From Amoebidium appalachense (taxonomy: Eukaryota; Ichthyosporea), in assembly GCA_963693365.1 (NCBI GenBank), contig CAVNZM010000002.1:6820001-6884000 (forward strand): a stretch of DNA of 64,000 nt. Direction: 5' to 3'. Positions 1 to 12,147 of this stretch are shown piece by piece; the stretch's first letter is position 1, and the number at the start of each line of letters is the position of its first letter. A program made the position numbers and the translations under genes. Below the pieces are notes generated by a model. The model was not told the origin of the DNA. It was given only the letters and a program-made list of their open reading frames with translations, and made no database searches.

Positions 1-784
1 CTTTTCCTATCTCCAGCATATGACGTAAGGTCGAGAACGCCCTGGACATCAATAGCCGTGCTTGAATGTCTCCAAGTAAGTGAAGGTCAAAGCCATGCCT
101 AATGTGATTGTACTCTTCCACGGGTATGGTTAACACGTGACTGAAAGGACAGCGAAAAGAAGTGGCACATCATGCAGGTGCTGTGGGGGTGCAAGTCGTA
201 AACATACACAAAACGCAATTATTCTCACATAAGGATTTACTGTACTGGCAAGACTTTCTCTGTCACAGTGGCAGTGTGCAAGGAGTTCACTGGTTTAAAG
301 CAACCTACGTTCCAGCTGTATTGTGCACCCTTGTACATTTTGACAGCTAGCCATGCAAACCAGCCCAAACAAAATCCTCCTCTAGGTCATCTTGCAGAAG
401 GCCACCTGTGCCATCGGAAAGGAAAACAGCACCAGCATGCATGAAAAAGAAAAAAAAATGCTAGCCATCCAATCCTGCAGCCCAAACGAGCCAATAGAAA
501 GAAGCTGGTCAGGCAGTGAAACGTTATTAGAGGCGAGGTATCTAGCTGTGAAACAATCTGACAGGTACGTCGGAACTGCGAGCACGTGCACAAGGTACCC
601 ACAACCAGTCACAACGTGTCTCTGACAAGAGCCCCGAGCACCGAAAGGGCACAGTAACCAACAGGGACTTAAGCACATCCAACATCTCGATCACTGTATG
701 GGTAGACACCATCACCAGGCCCTGCCAGTCCACCTCAACACCCCCCATGCATCCCTATTCACCACGCTACCTATTGCTCAACCG
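1..784. other. Left flank, no gene recognised
   Basis: No convincing coding exon is visible. Short open frames on both strands lack motifs or splice structure. The stretch is of ordinary composition without long microsatellites and presumably holds the 3' flank of the minus-strand gene that ends at 785. Confidence 0.5.
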
Positions 785-1534
785 CTAGACATCCTTCGGC
801 ACGACGTCGTCAACAAGTTGCTGGTTGATCCCTGCAGCTCGGCAAGCGCATTCAAAGCTGATGCGTTGCTCTTCAGTGTGAAACACGCCGTCGGGATCGG
901 GAATTGCTAAAACTTCAAGGAACTGGTGATGGTGCATGGACGAAAACGCCATAAGGTTCTTGAAAGCGCTGATGACAATCTTGCGTCTCTCTTCGGTAGG
1001 GATAGCTTTGGCAACCTCGCCCAGAAATTCCCGACTACGGGCGAAGTCGGTTAGTGCCTCGGTTGTTGTAATTATTTTTTGCGCTGCAGATTCTCCCTGG
1101 GTTGTCCGCATTCTCGCCCTCTGTTCATCAGCAATGACCTCGAGCACAAAACGCACCGAGAGCTTCTGTTCTTGCAACTTGGAGTTTCTCAGCTGGTTCT
1201 CGAGGGTGTTGACTCTGTCCTTCGCAGCCCCAACTTCATCCTTCGCAGCCACAACTTCATCCTTCGCAGCCACAACTTCATCCTTCGCAGCCACAACTTC
1301 AGCCTTCGCAGCCAACGCCTGGCTAAGAGCTGCGTCCTTCCCAGCCAACGCCTGGCTAACAGCTGCGTCCTTCTCGAAATACAACCGCCGCCAGAACTCC
1401 ACTGATGAAGGATCAGAGGTAGTCAGGGTACTAAGGGCACGTGTGCGCCATGAGGCCACAGTACTCACACTACTGATCGTGCATGCGGCGTGGCGCAAAA
1501 GAATGCGCGGTCGCATAAGCAAGGAGACAGCCAT
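785..1534 (-). CDS. Coiled-coil protein with probable mitochondrial presequence, function unknown
   Basis: Single-exon frame of 249 residues starting MAVSLLMRPRILLRHAACT. The first ~37 residues are rich in Arg, Ser and Ala, lack acidic residues and end near a RALS sequence, as expected of a mitochondrial targeting peptide; this is inference. Residues ~55-110 form an Ala/Lys/Glu coiled coil built from a 7-residue repeat (AAKDEVV-like, a 21-bp DNA repeat at about 1230-1310) and a neighbouring 10-residue repeat (KDAALSQALA-like, about 1315-1375). The C-terminal ~130 residues are non-repetitive, with helices and a His-rich patch (SMHHHQ). I do not recognise the family. The sense of the frame is supported by the heptad pattern, which the opposite strand does not give. 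The 7-residue array could vary in length between strains. No introns are seen, unlike most genes here. Confidence 0.7.
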   Translation of the reverse strand: MAVSLLMRPRILLRHAACTISSVSTVASWRTRALSTLTTSDPSSVEFWRRLYFEKDAAVSQALAGKDAALSQALAAKAEVVAAKDEVVAAKDEVVAAKDEVGAAKDRVNTLENQLRNSKLQEQKLSVRFVLEVIADEQRARMRTTQGESAAQKIITTTEALTDFARSREFLGEVAKAIPTEERRKIVISAFKNLMAFSSMHHHQFLEVLAIPDPDGVFHTEEQRISFECACRAAGINQQLVDDVVPKDV

Positions 1535-2215
1535 TCTTCCAAAGATGTAGTTAGTGCTTTGAAAAGACTACCGTCGATCAGTTACACGACTACTGTACAA
1601 TGGGCGGGTCAACGTTAGCACTGGACCTGTGTGATCAGCCCGCTGCCCGGGCCAGATGTCGATGGGCCCGGCGGCGCCTCCGCCCAGCCTGTAGGCAGGA
1701 CAGAAGTAATCGTGGCCGCAAGTCTGCAGGCAGCCAATCAGGATCTCAGAGTAGTCAGAGTAGCCAAACTAGTGTCTAATATTGGAATGTACACCAATGT
1801 AACGGATCTCATATGTGTTGTAGTGCTTCAAGTTATACCTGTTCTTCGTACAGTCATGTTAGGGGGGAGGGGGGGGGGGGGGGGGGGGGCTAGCTTTCAT
1901 TCCGAAGTTTACTGTAAAGAATTAAAATTTAGAATCTGAGTAATAGTACAGAGCCTTTGCACTTTTCTCTGTTTGTTAGGAATTCTTTGTGATCGAGAGT
2001 ATGGTGTGTTAGACTATTGGTGTTAATGTGTCCTGGAAGGTGTATAATGTCTGCTGGCCGTAGTCAGTATCTATTTTTAGGTATATAGTATATTTTTAAA
2101 TGTTGGCCGCTGGCCAATAAATAGCAAATAATAAACACACGATAAAGTCAACAGCGTGCCAAAAAACTAATCCCCAGCGAGCGCACCCAGTGATGTGTGT
2201 GTGTGTGTGTGTGTC

Positions 2216-2285
<70 letters not shown>

Positions 2286-3607
2286 GCGTGCGTGCGTGTG
2301 TGTGTGTGTGTGCGTGCGTGCGTGCGTGTGTGCGTGTGTGCGTGTGTGCGTGTGTGCGTGTGTGTGTGTGAGTGTGTGTGTGTGTGTGTGTATGTGTGGT
2401 GTGGTGTGTGCGCGGCTTGTACATATGTACGTGTTCATGTGCACCTGTGTCGGACCTACGAAGTACATGAAAGTAAATTTTGACAGCATCGATCTGCCGG
2501 TGTGTATGTGTATGTGTGCCAGTGCAGCAGGTGTGCCTTGTAACTGATAGCTTCGCATTTTACGTGTGTGTATATATAGTAGTACGCATAGACACTTGCT
2601 GATCATTCGGATCGACATTAATATTTAATCTGTCGGTCCTCGGTTTTTTGAGTGAATGATGATCAAGTGTAAGAGCATTCACTTGGCAAGTATTAATGTT
2701 GCAGAGGCTAGCTGCAGCTGCAAGCGTCGGATGCACACTGACAATTGTCTTTTCAGCGAGTCTAACCTGCAGGCAGCAGCTGCACACATATAGGGTTGTT
2801 ATCTTGCGGCACATGCACGGTGATCATTTCAGAGTAATAGAGTTCAGAGCAATGAAAATAATGAAAATAACTAAACTTTGTGACTACTTTAAAGTTGCTG
2901 AGATCATACGTGGTGCAAGCTGCACTATGAACACATGTATAGTGCTAGTAATTAATACATTTTTGTTGCCTTCTGCAGGGTTATCGTAGCTACGTCACGG
3001 CCTGCACTCAGGGGGGGGGGGAGGGGGGGGAGAGGGGGGATGATTCGAAGGGGGTATAAATAAGAACATGCACCTAAAGGTCTTTCCCGTGGATCCTCCC
3101 CCCTCCCCCCCCCACCTCTCCCTCCCCCCGGGGCCCCATACTATGATATCTAGGCCCAATATTATATGCCCCTTCCCCCCCCCCCCCCCCCCCTCCTCTC
3201 CGGATCCCCGGACCCCACTTCCCTACCCGGAGGCTCAAGAGCTCCCCCCTTCCCCCCCCCCCCCCTTCCCCCCCTCCCCCCCCCCCCAAGGCTTACGGGG
3301 GCCCTTCTTCATCGAGGGGGAGGGGGTGGGGGTGGGGGGGGTGGGGGGAGGGGGTGGGGGGAGGGAAGTGGAAGGCGGGGGTGGATGCATGTCAGCCTAG
3401 GTGAATTCAATTGTTTAACTCCAGTGTGCAGGACTGGTCTGAAGGCTTAAGAAAACAACGAGGAAATGGGGTCCAGTGGAGGTGGTGGTGGTGTTCTGTG
3501 TGTGTGTGTACACGTGCACGTATGTGTGTGGTTTTTTTAAGGGGTGAGTGGTGGTGGTGGTGGTGGTGGTGGTCACCGTGGTGGTGGTGTGTGTGTCTGG
3601 TGTGTGT

Positions 3608-3652
<45 letters not shown>

Positions 3653-4620
3653 TAGAAAGAAAAACTGCTCGTGGGTCACTGTTTTTCGTCACTGTATTTG
3701 TAACGGGCCGCTCATATTTATATAACTACTTTAATTTAAGTACACGTGTTCATTATCATATACGATGGCCAAATATAGAAATTTTGGCGTCGAAGTTCTT
3801 GGAGCTAAAAAAACGTTTAAAAGGGGGAAATAATAGCTTGGCCCCAAATTTACCTTGCCGTTTTTAGCGAATGTATTTTTTATTCATGAGTTCTAGTGAT
3901 TCAGTGAGTGCACGTGCCTGCCTCAGGCTGATCATGACAACTGCAACACACCATTCCTACATGGATATCAACCAAAAGAAAATAGTATATACTGTGGTGG
4001 TCTCCTAAACCTTGTGCGGCATGCGCATACATGATATTACAGTGACGCATGTGCATATTATTGTTCTGTACACCGGAGTGTGCCGGTGCACGTGGCTGTT
4101 TTGTGCACATGTTACAATAGCAGCACGATCTCCCTAAACTCCATGTTTACACATCCCTCACCCTGGCTCTGCCTTGTCGGTGCTCCAAAACACACATACA
4201 AATCCCCCTAGACTCAGTGCCTGCACATGGTCGCATTCACGTGCAGGTCACGTGACACATGCGATGCCATACTGCCGTCTACAGCAACAACCACGGCAGC
4301 ATGTATACCGGCCCAGCACGAAATATACTTATCGGCAGCCCACTGAACTCGCCCATTTTCTCTTTTTCATGTATGTCCCTCCTTTTTTGTAAAATCACCC
4401 TTTTTGGCCTCCCGGTAGTGGATTTTGCAGGATTTGACTTCTTTGAGGTCCAAAAACCTCAAATTTTCCCCGGCGGGGCCGGGGAGGGAGAATTCAAAAA
4501 TTGCCCGCTCCTGATATGGTACCCGGGCCGTAAATTTTTCTATTTTCAGCTTTTCTTTTGTCTCAGTTTTTTCAGTTTTTTTCTCAGCATCTTTCGAAGT
4601 GGGCGAGAAATTAGTAGAAA
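1535..4620. other. Repeat-rich spacer
   Basis: Contains a compound (TG)n tract (about 2190-2402), long poly-G and poly-C blocks (about 1862-1889, 3010-3385, 3620-3652) and GGT repeats near 3480-3595. Between the tracts I see no exon with both splice sites and coding character. A minus-strand frame at 4367-4630 is Lys/Glu-rich but has no recognisable motif. Confidence 0.5.
2188..2402. repeat. Compound (TG)n microsatellite
   Basis: About 215 bp of TG repeats interrupted by CGCG and TGCG steps. Frames across it read as Cys/Val or His/Thr polymers and are artefacts. Confidence 0.95.
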
Positions 4621-4980
4621 ATGTGGCCACCCTCAGAAGAAGAGCTTGTAAAGCTGTACATGCTGTTTATAACATCAGCTGCTCAATCATGTTTGCTGTT
4701 GTTGGAAGGGTTTGTTACGGCTCTGGTAAATGCCGGCTATAACATGGCTTTACAGAACTCTCAGGCCTTGGTTTCCATAGCTAGGGCCGCTTGGGTGTCT
4801 GAAGAGTTTGGTGGGACTGTGGTTTTTGACGGGTTTGAGGTTCCCACACGTTTTTTAATAATGAGCGCAATGCAGGCAGAAATCACTTTCCATCCTATAC
4901 AACATCTAAAAGACATCACTGCTTTACTTAGATATAGCTACCTACAGAAGAATGCCTCCGAGGTTGTCCTCAGTGAAATG
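4621..4980 (+). other. Possible coding fragment, unrecognised
   Basis: An ATG-started frame stays open for about 120 codons over DNA free of simple repeats and then runs into a (CA)n tract at about 5015. The translation has mixed composition with a hydrophobic segment near residues 14-35 but no motif I know. A second frame over 4560-4750 is also open and protein-like, so the correct frame is unclear. There is no clear donor site before the CA repeat. It could be an exon, a decayed gene or chance. Confidence 0.2.
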
Positions 4981-5036
4981 CTTACCCGCGAGCACACAGA
5001 CCCAGCACACCACACACACACACGTGCACACAGACC

Positions 5037-5088
<52 letters not shown>

Positions 5089-5861
5089 ACACATACGTGC
5101 ACACAGACCCAGCACACACACACACACACACACACACACGCGCGCCCGGCGCCCACCCGCCCTCACCCAGCATTTTCCCATTAGGCAATGGCACCCACCG
5201 CTGTTCCGCCATTCATCCATGTGCACCCGCAATTAATCACGTGTGTGTGTGTGTGTGTGTGTCTTTGTGTGTGCCAGATTTGTTTGCGAATGGGGCCCCC
5301 CCGGGGGGAAGGGGGGGGGGGGGGGGGGGGGGGGCAGGGGGGCTCAATCTGTTGACTTCATGATCAGACACCGGACGGTATTTTACAATTTCCATATATA
5401 TTGCCTTCTGATCCAGACATGCATATCAGTAGTACAATGGATCACAGCTGTATAATACTCGATCCTTGGGTATACACAGTACATAGCATCGGCCAATCAC
5501 GTAAAGAGCGGCAATTGGGCCTTTGCAGAAAAAAAGAAAAGAAGAAGGTCAATATGCATAAGTCTACGGACTCTCTCTAAATATGTAGCGACTCGCCGCA
5601 CACGCTCATAGCACTTAATCAGTGCACCGTAGCAAAGGAGATGATTGAAAATCAACGAATGATAATGTTTGCACAACTATTCCGACCACAAAAATTGGTT
5701 TAGTTTCCATGCAGACCTAAAATGCGACAAAATTAAATGAGAATATATAGTGAAAACGAATACCAAACAAACAAATCAACCAACCAATTATCTCCCAATA
5801 CCTAGTAGTTTCCACATCATGTCGGCATTACCATGTTGTGGGTAAGTCAATGACTGAGAGG

Positions 5862-5932
<71 letters not shown>

Positions 5933-5946
5933 TGTGTGTGTGTTTC
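4981..5946. repeat. CA-rich tract, poly-G tract and spacer
   Basis: (CA)n with GTGCAC interruptions covers about 5000-5140, (TG)n about 5240-5270 and poly-G about 5308-5340. The AT-richer part 5380-5830 shows no feature. A long (TG)n tract at about 5862-5943 lies just beyond the probable end of the next minus-strand gene. Confidence 0.85.
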
Positions 5947-6571
5947 TCACAGGCCCCCGTCTCCGCGCTGCACACCCTGCGCCCCGGTTGCTGAAAAGGG
6001 GGTGGGGGGAACACCCAATCCGCTGCCGCTCGATGCACGTGTATTACTGTGGGTTGGGGTGGCCTGTGCTGCCTGCTTTTTCGTGTCTGCGCCGTCCTTG
6101 GGCATGCTGACGCCGAAAAAACGAAGATATTCGCCAAGTCTTGCTGTGCGTCTCTGCCCTGCATTTGCTGCCTGCCGTAGAGGGTGAGCAGGCCAATGGT
6201 AAGTGCCGAGGAGCCAATGGCGCGGGACATCTCACCGCTGGCATCTGTCAGTGCCTCACGAACCTCCGTACCGAAAGCCGACATTTGTTCACCCATAGAA
6301 CTCAATCCCTCTCTGATTACTTCACCGAAGCGATCCATGCGCGCGTTGTCCATGTCCATTAACGTGATGCCGGTTGTCTTGGTACCAGCAGCGGCTGACG
6401 ACCCAAGGGTGCTCTCAGCCACTTTCTCGCTCTTAGTAGTGCCGACGGGGGCCATCCTCCACTTATAGATCTGGTGTGTGTGTGTGCCGTGTGAATTGAG
6501 CAGAGTGCACATTTCAAGGGTTGGGTGGGTGGGTGGGTGGGTGGGTGTTTTTTTTTGTTTTTTTTTTTGGA

Positions 6572-6608
<37 letters not shown>

Positions 6609-6713
6609 GTGTTAGCACTCAATGAGGGGAAAGCGAAGGAAACCCGTGTTAGCATTCAACGAAAAGCAAGGGATAGACACCATTTGAGTGGGTATAGTGT
6701 GTGTTTGTGTGTG

Positions 6714-6749
<36 letters not shown>

Positions 6750-7668
6750 GCGTGTGCGTGTGTGTGTGTGTATGTGTGTATGTGTGTGTGTGTGTGAGGG
6801 TAGGTGGGGGGGGGGGGGGGGGGGGGGGGGGAGGCAGGGGACATCAAAAATAAAGACGACAGGAGGAGGAGGAGGAGGAGATGTTTGGGGAAAAGGGGGG
6901 GGGGGGGGGGGGGGTGTTAACAGGGGGGGGGGGGGGTTTGAATGCGTGGAGGACCTGGCCAGTATAGAAACGGACGTGGGAGTCAACGGAGGAGGCAAAT
7001 ATGTCGAGGGGGGTCTTGGGGTCCTCAGCAGCCTCGTGCTTCTTAGCCCTGCCCGGCTTGATGAACGAGTCCTTCACAGTCTTAACGAACTGGACTTCAA
7101 GGAAAGGGGCATCGTCTGGGCAGATGGCACCCTCTTTGGACTTGCTGGGGTGTTTGCGAAGCAGATCATTGTATTCATGCACGGCATTAAGAAGGCACGT
7201 TCTAGCTGCGACATCGGTGTATTGGCCGCCCTCCTTTTTCTGTATGGGCACACTGTTAGAAGTGACTCTGTGTGTGCATGCATGTGGGTGTAAATTATGC
7301 AGTCTGTGGTGTCACGCTGTCATTGAGCAAAACCTAAGTAGTTGTTTAAGAAACAAGCATTCAACGAAGGGAAATGCAAAGAAAGCACTTGAGTGGGGAT
7401 TCTGTGTGTGATGTGTGCAGTGTGCATTGTGCAGCGTGAGTGTGAGTGTGAGTGTGTGTGTTGGGTGGGGAGGGGAGGGGAGGGGAGGGGAGGGGAGGGG
7501 AGGGAGGGAGGGGGGGGGGGGGGAGGGGAGGAGGGGGGAAGGAGGGAGAGGGGGGGGGGGGGGGGGGGGGGGGGGGACAAAAGCAACAGTCACACAGGAT
7601 AACGGTAACAGAAATGGATCAGAATGTGAGCCCAGGAGAAAGTGAGAGGGGAGGGAAAGTGACAAATG

Positions 7669-7717
<49 letters not shown>

Positions 7718-8245
7718 GCCAAAGTTGAGCAGGAAGGAGAGCATGGATGGAGCATTTGGGGGGGGGGGGGGGGGGGGGGGGGGCACTTTCCACCTCATGC
7801 AGGTTTCTCAGAAAAAGAGCCTTGAGGCGCTTGCCTCCCCAATTGGTCCACTCAAACTGCCTAGCGTCGCCAACAGACTGGCCTATCTTCTTAACCATGT
7901 CCTCCTCAGCAGTGGGCGACCGCGAGTTGGTAGACTCCCCATCACTCTCCTCATCATCCTGGGACCCAGTATCTGGCCCGGTGGAGAGGGAGCCGCCCTG
8001 TTGGTCTCCCTCAGGCTGCTGCACCTTTGTTGCAGCTGTGGCCTTGGGCTTCTTGGTTGATTTGCCTGTGGGGCGTGCGCTGCGCTTAACACCCCCCTTG
8101 GCTGTTTGCCGAGCAGACAGGCCTTCTTCTGAGTTGACCTTGCCCAGGGCTGCATGGTTTGCGTACACAAAATTAAGAATTTGAATAGGTAAATGCTCAT
8201 CATTCCACAAGTCCCAAACACAAGTCCCAAAACCATTTGCCTATA

Positions 8246-8278
<33 letters not shown>

Positions 8279-8589
8279 CCACACACACACACACACACAC
8301 CACCACCACCACCACCACCACACACACACACGAACACACACACACGCCACACATACACGCACGACATACACACACACACACGCTCAAGCTTTCTCTAGCC
8401 TCTCTTCTCTCTATCCTCTCTCCATTTTCCAGCCACCAAAACTCCATACCCCTCTCCCCATCAATTGCACACACACATAAACTTACAAACCAACACCCCC
8501 CCCCTCCCCCCCCCCCCCCCCCCCCCCGTATTTCTTCTCCAAAATAAAGCCACTCAGCAAACATGGCAACCTCGACACATAGGTATTCC

Positions 8590-8641
<52 letters not shown>

Positions 8642-11328
8642 CCACACACACAAACACACACACCAAAAACACACAAAAAAAAAGGAAACCCCCCCCCCCT
8701 CAAGATCCCCCCCCCCCCCCCCGACACCCCCTCAATGCCTGCCCAGCCCGTTCCCCTCCCCCCTTTTTCTCCCATATAGATTTTGAAAACAACTCCTTTT
8801 GATGTAAACACCGTGGCTGTCGGACCTGGTAAGCATTTGCAGATAGAACAGCAGTTACTTACGTTTGCCGAGGATAGCCTTGACGATGCAACCCAGCTGG
8901 TAGTGGTCGGGTATGAAAGACCCCCCGTTGTGTTCCTCGGGGGCAGAAGCCTCCAGCTGCCTCAGAATCTCAGACCAAGACAGCTGTCGAATTCTCCGAA
9001 CAACGTCTGGCTCATCCTCCGTCTGTGTGTTCAAGAAATGCTCGAAAACCTGTGCAGAAAGTATCAATGAGTCAATAAAGTGGTGGAAGTTGGAAGCTGT
9101 AAGGGTTGGGTGGGGTAGGAGTTGTTTGGGAAGGGGAACGAGAGGGTGGGGAGGGACGGACGAAGGGAGGGTGTGTCAAAAAGGTAGAAAAAGGGGGGAG
9201 GGGGAGGAGGGGGAAAGGGGGCCAAGGTACAAAAGGGTGGAACGATGGGAAACGGGACATGCAGCACCTGTTTGTCGTGCGTGTTGTAGTTGAGTAGAGT
9301 TAAAAAAAAGTGAGAAACAAAGGAGCAATAAAGCCAAAACCAAAAACGAAAAAAACATTCAAACAGAAAACCCATAAAGAACGGGGTGTGTGTGTAATGG
9401 GGGAAGGGGGGGGAAGGGGGGATAGGGGAAGGGTGGGGGGGGGCCTCAATGGAGAAAAAAGGGGGGGAGGGGCTGGGTCCTGCTATAACATTCCTCGTAC
9501 CTTCCTGAGGCCGTGGGTGCACGTGTCCAGCCGGCACCAGAACACGTTGTCGCAGAAGGAATGACGGTCTCTGCCAACCCCTGCCCCTGAGCCCTTGAGC
9601 TTGGTGCTGTGGTTGGCCATGCATTTGGTCGATGGGAAGAGGCCACAGCAGTCGTCACAACGGTAAGGCCATGCCTCCTTCCCTGCCCGTGCAAGCTGCA
9701 GACGGCGCTCGGGGGTCCACACACAGGCGTTGGCCTGGTCGTTGCGGTCCCCCTTTGACCCACAGTTGTCGCACTGGTTCACACAGCGGTGTTTCCCCAT
9801 GTTCTTGCTCTGCACGGTCTGGTTGCAGTGGTAGCAGGTGCTGAGATTCCGTCGTGCCTCCCCCGTGTGGTTGCTGTGTCGTAGGCGCTCGATGGCCGTG
9901 CTGACACTGGAGGTGATGGCCGTGAAGTGGCCCAGCTTCTGGGAGTGGGCCAAGTACATGGTGCACAGCTTGGAGGGGGGCAGGGCCGTGCTCAGGTCCC
10001 CGTACCGGCGTAGCACTTTGGCCCCGCTGTCCATGTCCACCACCACCAGCCGCAGGCGGGTGACTGACTCAGGCTGCTCGGCAATGGCTGTGTTGAGGGC
10101 ATCCACGACAGCCCCCAGCTCATTCACAGTCAGGCCATCCTCTGCAGGCACAGGCAGGTCGTACTTGGTCCACAGCACTCGGGTTGCCCTCACCAATCTC
10201 CGCAGGTAACGGTCTTGGTGGTGGCTCCTTGGATCTGTGGGAGGGAGTAGCAGGTTGCACACCCCACAGCCGGAAGATCTCGACCTCCCCAGGGTCGTGT
10301 TGCCGACCCCCACTACCTCCTTTGGGGTCAGCAGGTGGCACAGCACGTGGTGGTCCTTGCGATCCATGAGGTTGCCCCCCTTGCCCAGCACCTTGCGTGT
10401 GTGCTCGGTGGGTAGGTTGGCCTGCTCGTTGCCATTGGCTGCCTTCTTCACCCACATCACCATGCAGTACACCAGGCACAGCTGGGCACAGTTGGGGCCG
10501 TAGGCAAAGCCGTGCAGCTGCTGGTGGTCCAGGAAGGTCTCCCCGGTCACCTGTGGGTCGTCGGTGCTGCATGCATCCTGCACAAGGGCGGTCACATCCA
10601 CCACGGCCTTGGCCTCCACCAGATCGTGCAGCCACCGTGCATTCACCCCCGTGGTGGTGGACAGGGACCCACAGGCCCCCCTCCTCACCATGTCCTTGGG
10701 TCGGGCCACCGTCAGATGCACGGTGGATCTGCCGTCCATGAAGGTCTCGGCTGCACTCTGGGTACGTTGCCGTATGTTCTCCATCAGCTTGAGCACCACG
10801 GCGTTGACATCACCATTGAACACCTCCATGGGGCCTGCAGTAAACACACGGCGGTTGGTCACGTCGGCGTTGGGTTTGCCATCATCCCCCACCTGGTTGT
10901 CCACACCGTTGGCCTGCACGTGCAGGCTGATGATACGCACAATCAGCATGTCCCCCGCCTGCACATCTGCACGGGCCATGGCATCGAACAGCATGGCTGC
11001 AAAAAACTGGGGGAACTCAGTCACGTCAAGGGTGCGCAGGGGTTGGTACTCGAGGGTGTGGCCGCGTACACCCAATCCCCGTGCCTGCATGTCATCTACA
11101 CGGGAACGCAGCCGCCAGTTGCCCTCGGCCGGCATGGCAATGATCTGGGGGTCATCGGGGTGGTTGATGGGGGCGGGGGCGGAGGGGAGGCCGGGGAGGG
11201 GGTGGGGGTGGGGGTGGTGGGGCCAACATGGCCTGCAGGAAGGGGTGGGCCTGCAGGACCTGCTGCGGGTCGGCATCCAGTGCCCGCAACAGATCATCTT
11301 CAAACTCTTCCTGGCTCTCGCTGAACAT
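5947..11328 (-). CDS. Large zinc-binding protein resembling the N-terminal module of mobile-element type B DNA polymerases
   Basis: Five exons read on the minus strand: 11328-9501, 9049-8863, 8149-7794, 7239-6955 and 6470 to about 5947. All four joins have GT-AG sites and matching phase (0, 1, 0, 0), so one gene is well supported, of roughly 1,050 residues. Exon 1 has an alpha/beta part, an Ala/Leu/Val-rich part (LRLVVVDMDSG...LGHFTAITS) and then two Cys/His clusters (CYHC...KHRCVNQCDNC and YRCDDCCGLFPS...HSFC...C...C; 9836-9521). This order matches my memory of the region before the exonuclease domain of polymerase B proteins in Polinton-like and related elements; that is inference. Exons 2-5 show no exonuclease or polymerase motifs. 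They hold a Lys/Ser/Asp-rich linker and a Met/Ala-rich helical segment. Two one-base shifts are apparent: in the Pro-coding CCCCCA tract near 11185-11220 (start MFSESQEEFEDDLL at 11328 versus the main frame) and in an A6 run at 6116-6121 near the C-terminus. Exon 1 is markedly GC-rich. Confidence 0.75.
6560..8780. repeat. Poly-G/poly-C and (TG)n/(CA)n blocks in introns of the zinc-protein gene
   Basis: Blocks lie at about 6567-6604, 6711-6832, 6895-6936, 7463-7577, 7675-7716, 7759-7783, 8248-8376 and 8496-8722. They fall in the introns between exons 2 and 5. Several start within 10-20 bases of a splice site: for example poly-C (sense strand) follows the exon 3 donor at 7794 after nine bases. 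Confidence 0.9.
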
Positions 11329-11630
11329 CTTGAATGGTAACCTTAGATCTCAGACTGTAATCTTATAAATCTCAAGTATCAATCTAATCAATGGTTGCTA
11401 GCCTGGCTGTGCCAGAGCAACGCCTCAATAAAGAACAGTATGCAAAATAACGTCTCTGTGCCTGTGTCTATTAAATCTCAAAGCCCAGTGAAATCTCAAA
11501 AGAAAAAATCTCTCCAAATCTCACGAAGCAGTACGCAAAAACAATAAGTCTGTGCGTGTGTCTGGTCGCCGCCGGCCGGCCGCCTCTGTTTACCAAAAAC
11601 AATGAGCCATTCGCGGTCCTATTGGTCAGT

Positions 11631-12147
11631 TTCGGGATGGAATGTACAGATTTCGGTTTACGCGCTCTGATTGGTCAGTTTTCCGGCAAATTTGCTTTTT
11701 CGCCTCCTAATTCCCATTGGGTGGCTATTTCCATTGGTCAGTTTCCCATTGAATTCAGGATTCGAATTCCCATTGGTCAGTTTTCGTCGGAATTCAGAAT
11801 TCTCGCATTCCTTCGATCCGCAGCACCTGTACGTGTGCGCACCACATGTACGCGTACACGTACGCGTCCACGCGGCGCGCCCTCTCTCTCTTTAATTATT
11901 TAGTTAAATTCACGTGCGCTGCACGTGTTTTACACACACAGTGTGTGCATGTGCTCCTGTACATATATCCACCCATATCTCATATCCCATATCGCGATGT
12001 GTGTACACAGATATCACACATCTCACATCCACTTATGCCATATCTTTGGGGGCTGCGGTTCTGATTGGTCAGTTTTCCGGCAAATTTGCTTTTTCGCCTC
12101 CTAATTCCCATTGGGCGGCTATTTCCATTGGTCAGTTTTCGCCTGAA
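11631..12147. promoter_or_regulatory. Cluster of inverted CCAAT boxes, probable promoter of the zinc-protein gene
   Basis: At least eight ATTGG motifs (CCAAT on the minus strand) occur, five or more as ATTGGTCAG, so CCAAT is preceded by GA as NF-Y prefers. They are spread over two tandem copies of the segment (from 11667 and 12061). The minus-strand gene starting at 11328 lies ~300 bases downstream. The promoter role is inferred from motif density and position; no clear TATA box was found. Confidence 0.55.

Noticed and set aside
936-1550. Plus-strand frame of 204 codons opposite the coiled-coil gene
   Set aside because: It mirrors the minus-strand repeat; the minus frame has regular heptads and a targeting-like leader, the plus frame has neither.
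2148-2618. Long frames of His/Thr, Cys/Val, Pro or Gly polymers across repeats
   Set aside because: They are translations of (CA)n, (TG)n, poly-C and poly-G and occur throughout the window on both strands without starts, splice sites or motifs.
4367-4630. Minus-strand Lys/Glu-rich frame (87 codons)
   Set aside because: No motif, no partner exon and overlap with other open frames; too weak to call.
10512-11340. Two plus-strand frames of about 260-270 codons
   Set aside because: Shadows of the GC-rich first exon of the minus-strand zinc-protein gene, which has matching splice phases and Cys/His clusters.
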